DNA of 64,000 nucleotides from Planctomycetota bacterium (GTDB lineage: Bacteria > Planctomycetota > Phycisphaerae > UBA1845 > UTPLA1). The translations under genes and the position numbers were made by a program. Below the pieces are notes generated by a model. It did not search any database. It was not told where the DNA came from and saw nothing but the letters and a program-made list of their open reading frames with translations. The DNA lies in contig QEVG01000012.1 of the NCBI GenBank assembly GCA_003576905.1, positions 31,458 to 95,457 on the forward strand. The letters are read 5' to 3'. Positions within the stretch are counted from its first letter, which is position 1. Every line of letters begins with the position of its first letter. Of this stretch, positions 28,601-37,600 are shown in pieces.

Positions 28601-31600
28601 CAACACGATCCTCGTCGGCGCGCGGCTGGAGTCGGACCTGAAGCAGGTCGAGGACATCCTCCAACTGATCTTCCGTGAACCGGTCGCGCTCGAAGGCGGA
28701 CCGGAAGGCAGCACCGACGGCCTGCCGTTCTTCATGGTCAAACTCCAGTATCGCAAGGCGTTCGACATCGCCTTCGACGTGGAGGACATCCTCAATCCGG
28801 ACAGCAAGGACAACGGCCTGCGCTTCGACGAAGGCCCGACCGAGAAGCTGCTGATGGTCCGCAACTGCCGGCCGGGTCAGCGCGAGCGCGTGGAGGAAGT
28901 CATCAAGGTCTTTGACGTGCCGGAGAGCGGCATCACGCGCGAAGGATTCCGCATGCTGGATTCAGAGAAGATGCCGCCGGAGATGCTCGTGCGGCTCCTC
29001 CAGCAGCAGTACAACAAGCCGATCAGCATGATTCCCCTGAGCGACGCGGCGGGGCGCGTCAAAGTCATCGACATTCACGCCGACGAGGAACCGGCCGCGC
29101 CGGTCGAGCGGACGCGCTCCGGCGACATCAACCCATGCGTCCTGCCCGCGACCATGCTTGTGTCGCTCGCGTCGCTCCCGATCGGTCAGGCCCGGGCCAA
29201 CGAGTCGGCGGAACTTCTCGAACCCGCCGTCTGCCCGATCTGCCATCAGAGCCCGTGCAGCCTTCCGACGCAGCTTCTTCGGTCGCTTGATGCCATCGCG
29301 ATGGCCCACTCCGACGACGGGCTGGAGCCGGAGGATGAATCGCAGGCTCCCAGGACCGGCACGCGCGAATTCTCCGCAAAGGAACCGAAAGTCGTTCAGC
29401 CGGCCGGGGAAGTCGCAGCGGGCGATAACCAGCCGGAGGCGAAGTCGCGGGACGAAGGCGTCAGCTTCCTCTACGATGCCGAGTCCGGCAAGATCATCCT
29501 GAAGGGGCCCGAAGAGGAACTCGAGATCATCGAGGAGCTCATTGACGAAATCACCAGCGAGGATCAGCCCACCGTCTTTCGTGTTTTCCCGCTGAAGTAC
29601 GCCGATGTCAGCGTCGCCGCGCAGCTTCTCGAACAGGTGTTCAACCAGGGCCAGGCCGTCGCCGCCTCCGGCCGGCGCGGCCGCCAACAGCAACAGCCGC
29701 AGATGCCCGTGCCGATGCCCCAGCAGCAGGGCGGCCAGCCCGGGCAGCCCGGCAAGCCTGGCCAGCCGAACCAGGCCCAACAGCAGCAGATGATGATGCA
29801 GCAGCAGATGGCGGCGCAGCAGGGCCCGACGCGCGTGAAGGTCGTTCCCGACCCGCGCACGAAGAGCCTCTTCGTCGCGGCGGTGCTGTCCGATGTGCCG
29901 CTGATTATCGAGGTACTGAAGAAAATCGACGCCCCGGTGGACGCGCTCGAAAAAACGATCAAGATCTTCAACCTCGAGAACCTCGACGCGACGCAGGTCG
30001 TCGTCAATCTGCGCGAAGTGCTCGGGGTCCAGCCGCCGGCCTCGGCGCAGGGGCCGCAGCAGCGCGGCGGCCGGGGCTTCCCACAGCAGGGCGGCCAGCC
30101 CCAGGAACAGCAGATTGTCCAGATGCAGGGCCAGCAGGGGCAATCGGTGACGCTTTCCTCCACCGAGAGCATCGAACTGACCGCCGACGCCCAGACGAAT
30201 TCGATCATCGCAAAGGCGCCGCCGGACACGCTCGCGCTGATCGAGGATCTGATCGAGCAGCTTGAGGCCAGAACCAACACGACCAAGGCGGAGATGCGCC
30301 GCGTTCCGCTGGTGCATGCCCGGGCCACCGACGTCGCCACCATCGTCAAGGAAGTCGCCACGCAGGTCGTTGGCGCGGGCGGCGGCGGGGGCGGCCGGTT
30401 CAGCCGCCGCTTTGGCGGCGGCGCGCCGGGTGGCGGGGGCGGCGGCGGTTCGACTGGACAGGTGTCGGTGAACGCCGATGCCAGGACGAACAGCGTGATC
30501 CTCGCCGGCGCGACGAAGGACGTGGAGCGCGTGGCGCAGATCGTGAAGGAGATGGATATCCCGAGCGACGGCGGCGCGATTCAGCAGTTCACCGTGAAGG
30601 GCGATGCATCGGCGATCGCCGCGACGCTCAAGTCGCTCTATGTGACCGGCAATGCCACCGACGTAATCATCACCGGCGATAACTCGACAGGTGTCGTCGT
30701 GGTAAAGGCCCCGCCGAACCTGATGAAGGAGATCGGCGACCAGCTCCAGGCGATGGATGACAAGGTGGCCGGCACCAAGGAGATCAAGACGATCAAGCTG
30801 GTCCTGGCCGACCCCGAACAGGTCGCCATGCGTCTACAGGAAATCTTCACGGCGACGCGCGGCGCCGGCGGCGCGCGCCAGACCATTACGATCAAAGGCA
30901 ACAAGAACAACAGCACCCTGTACGTGATGGGCGCGGACGAGGAGACCTTTGAGCAGATTCAGGGCGTCGCTACCGGAATGGACATGCAGCCCTCCGGCAT
31001 CCAGGTGAAGCGGTTCCCCCTTCAGCACGCAAACGCGACAGAGATCAACACCCAGCTGACCGACATGCTTGTTAAGGCCAAGGCGAGCGGCGGGCTGGAG
31101 GGCGTCAAGCTTGACTTCGTCGGGGCCGTGCCTGACCCGCGCACGAATTCGCTGATCGTCACGGGCGGGCCGATCACCTTCCTTCTGATCGGTGACGTGC
31201 TCAAGGAAGTGGACGTCCAGCCGTCGAACGAGATCGCCCGCGACACGCGCTCCTATCAACTGCCGATGTCCGTCGACATCAACCAGATGGCCGCGAACAT
31301 CCAGGCGGCCTTCGCTTCGTCGCCCGGCGCGAAGACGGGGCTCGAGCCTCCGACCGTCACGCCCAATGCGGCGAGCAACATGCTGATCGTCACGGCCAAC
31401 GGACGCCAGCACGAGGAGATCAAGACGAAGATCATCGATCCGGTGGTCGCCGCCGTGGGGTCGGAGTTCGCAGACTATCGCGTCCCGCTGAAGTTCATCC
31501 GGGCCGAGGACGCCAAGGCGACGCTCGAGGACTTCATGGTCAAGTGGCAGCAGAGCCGCGGCGGCAAGCCCCAGGACCGCTTTGCGATCACCGCCGACCA

Positions 31601-34600
31601 GAACAGCAACTTGCTGCTCGTCAACTGCACGCCGGCCACGAAGGAGTTCATCGACAAGCAGCTCGTCGAGATCGACGTGCCGACCGGCAAGCGCGAGACG
31701 CGCTTCGTCACGCTCAAGTACGCGCGGGCCGACGAAGTGGCCCGAGCGATGGCGACGTCGTTCCAGGGCAAGACCGTCCCGAACAGCAAGGGCCAGTGGC
31801 CGGTCACCGCCGTGCCCGACGTGACGTCGAACACGGTGATCGTCACGGCCATGAGCGACCTGTGGCCCGAGGTGGATGCCATGGTTGCGGCCCTCGACGT
31901 GGCCGGCGACAGCACGCGCGCCGAGACGACGGTCGAACTCGTCAACACGCGCCCGGCGGACGTGGCTCAGAGCCTGCAGCAGGTCTTCAACGCCGCCATC
32001 GCCGGCAAGCCCGGCCGCACCGCGCCGACGATCACCGCCGTGCCGGGCACGACCCGGCTCGTGGTCTTTGCGACGGAAAGCGAACTCGCCCAGATCCGAA
32101 ATCTCGTGACGCAGATCGACGAGGAAGGCTCGAAGGGGCGGATGGTCCACACCGTCACCATGCCTGAACTCGTGCCCGCCAAAACGGTCGCCGAGGCGAT
32201 CAAGCAGCTCTTCGGCACGAACCAGCCCGACGGCATCAAGGCCGAGTATCACGAACCGACGAACACACTCCTCGTCAGCGCGACCGAGCGGGAATTCGCG
32301 CGGATCAAGGAACAGGTGATCGACAAGATTTCCACCCAGCCGACCATCGGCACGATGAAGCCCTTCCGCATTCCGCTGAAGTACGCCGTCGCGGACGAAG
32401 TGGCCAAGACGCTACAGGAGTTCTTCGACAAGAAGGCCGGGTTGAAGAGCAACCAGAGCAACCTGCCGCCGTGGATGCGCGGCAACGAGCCGGCCAAGCA
32501 GATTGAAAACCAGGTCTCCATCGTCGCCGAGCCGACCAGCAACATGCTGCTGGTCTTCTGCACCGACGTGACCAAGGAACTGATCGACGAGATCATCAAG
32601 GAAATCGATATCGACCCAACGACCAAGAGCGTCATGGAGATGGTCACGCTCAAGTACGTCGACGCGGCGGAGATGCTCGAAATCCTTACCGAGTATCTGA
32701 AGGTCTCGAAACGGACGCCCGAGGACGGCGGCCGTCAGTTCGTGCCCTGGTGGGCCGATCGCGAGCAGAAGTCCGAGGACAAGACTGTTCTCGCCGGGGA
32801 CATGCGCCTCAAGGCGGTGGACTCGCTCAACGCGATCATCGTTGTGGGCAGCAAGGATGGCGTAGCCGACGCCGTCGCGAAGATAAAGGAGCTGGACGTC
32901 GAACGCCCGGACAGCGCCGACGCCCCCCAGCGGCTGGCGCTTGCAAACGGCAACCCCACCGAGATTGCCGACACGCTCACCAAGCTCTTTGCCGACCCCA
33001 ACCTCATCAAGAGCAAGGGCGCGAGCTACATCGCCCCGATCATCGTGGCCGACGAGGGCACCAAGAGCATCATCGTTCGCGGAAAGTCGTCCGACTTCAA
33101 CCTGATCAAGAAGATGGTTGATACGCTCGACAAGGAGATGGAGGGCGATACGGGGGCGGGCGTGCGCGTGCTGGCCGTCCCCGCCGGGCGGGACCTGGAA
33201 GAACTCGCCCGCAACATCGAGAAGCGGATCAACGACGCAGAGAACAACCGCAGCCGGATTCAGAAGGACTACAAGCCGAGCCTGGTGAGCATCGGGGCCG
33301 ACATTCAGGCCCGCGCCCTGGTCGTGGCGGGCTCGCGCGGCAAGTTTGAGGAGGTAAAGGCAATCGTCGACGAACTCGTGGCGATGGCCCCGACCGGCGG
33401 GACGAAGCGCGTGGTCATTCCGCTCAAACAGCTTACGCCGCAGGAAGCGAAACAGCTTATCGAACAGTTCCAGCAGAGCGGCAAGGGCAAGAGCGGCCCG
33501 CGCTCCGATGCACAATGGACGCGTAACCGTCGCTACGACGTAGGACGAGGCGTAAGGGGTGGGCGCCAAGTTGTATGCAGTATTCGACTCAATCCGGGTC
33601 ACACTCTCGGGCTAATCAACGCGCTTCAGAACAGAGCGCGACCGGAAACCGTCGAATTCTGTGAGTCGACAGAATCGACGGAGACCGCTGGGGTCCATGA
33701 ATCCGATTCGAGTGGCACACACGCGATCGCCTGCGCCGGTTCGCTGCCGGTGATCATGATGCAGGTGGCCCTGTCGGGCGCCATGGCCCAATCGTCCGCG
33801 TCGCAGCCTGCGACCAGGCCGAGTGGCCCGGTCATCGGCACGATCCGTCCGCGAGCCGCCACCACCCAGCCCGCCGCCCGTCCGCCTCAGCAGCCCGCGC
33901 GGCCCGGCGCGCAGCAGCCCGCCGGCCGTCAGATGACCGCCGAGGACATGATTCGCTCGGCCGTTCAGCGGGGCCAGATGGACGCGACGCAGATGACGGA
34001 TGCCGCAAAGGAGGCACTTGGCCGCAAGCTGTCCGGCGCGCCGATCTCCGTCGCCGAGGCCGGGGCCGACAACATCGTCATCGAGGCCTCGGAAGAGGAC
34101 ATCGAAGTGATCATGTCCATCCTGGAGATGCTCGACACCGCCGCCCCCGGCAAGATCATTGAGTACATCGCCCTGAGCAAGGCCAGCGCGACCGATCTGG
34201 CCAAGACCCTGACCGACGTATTCAGCAAGGTCGAGCAGAAGGGCCAGCGGCAGGTCCGCCCCGAGGACAAGGTCGACATCATCGCCGACCAGCGCACCAA
34301 TGGCCTCTACATCGCCGCCACCGAAGAGAAGATGAAGCAGGTGCGGTCGCTCATCGAGCAGAATGAGATCGCCGCCGGCAAGGTCCTCCAGCAGGTCAAA
34401 ACTTTCACCTTCCAGAACCGGCGCGTCGCCGAGGTCGGCGAAGTCCTCAAGAAAATGGTGACGGCCTACCTGACCCAGAAGGGACTCGATCCCAAGCTGA
34501 TCCAGCTTGAAATCGACCCGCAGACCAACACCGTCTTCGTCACCGCCAACGAGACCGACCTGGCCTTCGTCACCCAGATCATCGCCGGGCTTGACGCCGC

Positions 34601-37600
34601 GCTGCCCCCGCCGAAAGAGGGCGAGGCCCAGCCCATCGGCGAGGCGGATGTGATGATCATCCCCCTGCGAATCGCCCAGGCCGATGCCCTGGGCACGCTG
34701 CTTTCCGACCTTCTCAAAAAGGCCGCGACCGGCGACACGCCGATGAAGGACTTTATCCGCCGCTTCCGCCTGCTGGACGAGCGCGGCGAGCCCATCGCGA
34801 CCGTAAACCTCGACCGGCCTATCGTTATCTTCGGCGACAAGGAATCGAATTCGCTGGTCATCGCCAGTACCAAGGCCAACTGCCTCATCATGAAGCAGGT
34901 GGCAATGGCCTTCGACAAGGAGCCCGCCCGGGCGGAGGTCGCCTACAAGGTCTTTACGCTCCAGAATGCCGACGCGACCGAAGTCGCCGAACAGGTGAGC
35001 AAGCTGCTTACCGACGGTGAGAACCTGACCGCGCGGCCCGGCAAGTCGGAGAAGTCCGGCGTGCCCGACGGCGAGGCCGGGGCGCTCGTGTACAAGGCCG
35101 TGGTGACGGCCGATGCCCGGACGAACCAGGTCGTGCTGGTCGGCCGGCCGGAGGCGGTGTCGGTGCTGTCGGACCTGGTGACAGGCCTGGACGTGAAGGG
35201 GCTGGACGTAATGCCCTTCACGCTGGTGCAGCTTGAATATGCCAGTGTTACGGCACTCGAAAAGGCCCTGTCTGAGATGATGAAGGAGCGGGCCGAGGCC
35301 CTGCCCAAGGGCACGAGCGCGAACGCCGGCAAGAGCGAGACGGTCATCATCAAGGGCGACCCGCGGTCCAAGTCGCTGATCATTGCGGCAAAGGCCAACC
35401 GGCTCGAGGAGCTGCGCGGACTTATCAAGCAGCTTGATGTCCCGTCGACGGCCCTCGTGGACGACATCCGGACAATCACGCTCCGGAACACCAGCGCTGG
35501 AGACCTCGCCACGAAGCTCAAGGACCTGTGGGAACAGCGGGCGGCCCAGCAGGAGGGCGGCGAGAGCGGATTTAAGCTCGAAGTGCCGGCCATCGTCGCC
35601 GACGAGCGAAGCAACTCGCTGATCGTCGCCGCCAGCAAGGGCGACTTCGACGCCATCAAGGGCGTGGTCGACAAGATCGAGGCCCTCGAGCTGAACCCGA
35701 TGGCGAACATCTACGTGCTTCGGCTCAAGTTCAACTCCGCGAGCAGTCTCCAGGCCGCTTTCAAGGCTCTGTTCGAGAAACGCGCCCAGATGCGATCAGT
35801 CGACGGCAAGGTTCGGCCCGAGGACGAGGTGGCCATCGAGGTCGACGAAACGACCAACTCGCTGCTCTTTGCCGGCTCGCGCGAGAACTACGACGTGCTC
35901 GAGCTCAAGGTCAAGGAACTCGACCAGGAACTCGGCGTGCCGGGCGTCGTCGAGTACTTCGTCTGCGAGAACGTGGGCGCCAACCGCGTGAAGGACACGA
36001 TCGAGTCCCTTTTCGAGGACAACGGCGTCTATAAGCCCGGAGCCACGGGCGAAAGCGAAGCCGCCCAGCGCCGTGAAAAGGTGACCGTCAGCGTCGACGA
36101 TCGCTCCAACACGCTGATCGTCTCCGCAAGCCCCGAAAACATGGCTCTCGTCCGCGAAATTTATCAGCGGATGAACAGCGTCACCACGCCCTGGGACGTG
36201 GCCATCACCAGGATGGTCGTTCTGGAGCACGCCGACTGCGTGAAGATCGCGGCGCAGGTCGCGGATTACTTTAAGAAGCTGGACGAACTGCGCGACACCG
36301 GCGGCGAGGGCAGCACGAAGTCGGGCTTCGGAATCACCGTCTTCTCCGACGAACGAAGCAACCGGATCATCGTTGGCGGTACCAAGGACGGCATTGATAG
36401 CGCCGTCGAACTCATCAGGCGGCTCGACGTGCCGCCCGGCAAGCCCGGTCAGCTCACCGAGGTCTACACGCTGAAGGAGGCCCCGGCCGCCAAGATCGGC
36501 GAAATGATCAAGGCTGTCTTCGAGGAGCGCAACAAGCCGCGCGAGGGCGGCGAGGGCGCGGGCGTCCAGGTCCCGAGCGTCACCGTGACGGTCGAGCCGG
36601 ACGCCGGCCGCAATGCCCTGCTGATTAACGCCTCGCGCGAGGATCACTTGCTGATCGCCGACCTGATCTCGAGACTCGACCGCCCTTCGACCATCCTCCA
36701 GATGGCCCGCGTGATTCCGCTGGAAAAGGCCCCCGCCGAGCGAATCAAGGAGATTCTGGAGGAGCTGTACCAGAGCGGTGAAGGCGGCGAGGGCCGCGAA
36801 GGCGGAAAGGTCATCAGTGTCGTCGAGGACAAGCGGACGAACTCGGTCGTGGTGACGGCCCCGCCGGGCGAGCTGGCCAATATTGTGGCACTGGTGGAGC
36901 GCCTCGACACCACGGAAGTCAAGGGCCAGGCCGAGATCGGCGTCATACTCTGCGAGAATGAAGACGCGGAGAAGATGGCCGAAGTGCTCAACCAGATCAT
37001 GACCGGCCAGGGCGGCGAAGGGAGCACCGGCTCCACTGCCGCCACCGCGGAAGAGGGCGGGCAGCGGGCCCTTTCGTCGATGCTCATCTCCTATGCCGAC
37101 CGGGACCCGCGGGGACGCGAGATCTTTCTCAAGACGATCCGCGAAAACGTCCAGATCACCTTCAGCACGCGGACCAATAGTGTCATTGCTGTGGCTCCTC
37201 CGCCGACGCTTCGCCTCATCGAGAGCCTCGTCCGCCGGCTCGATACGATCCAGAAACGGTCGGTGCTGGTGAAGGTCTTCTCGCTGCGCAACTCGGACGC
37301 GACCAAGATGGTCGAGATCCTCGAGAACATGTTTGCCCAGGAAGAGGGCCAGGAAGAGGAGGCCGAGTTTCAGCGCGACCGCTCGGTCGAAGTCGAGGGC
37401 GGCACGACCTCCACCGGCGGCGTGCCGACGGCGGCCTCGCAGGAAGGCGACACGCGAAAAGGAACCTTCGGCCGGCCGAAGACGACGTTCGTACCCGATG
37501 AGCGGACGAACTCGATCATCGTCGCCGGCTGGCCGGAGGACATCGACGTTGTGGCCGACGTCATCGACCAGCTCGACTCGCGGCCGATCCAGGACCGCGA

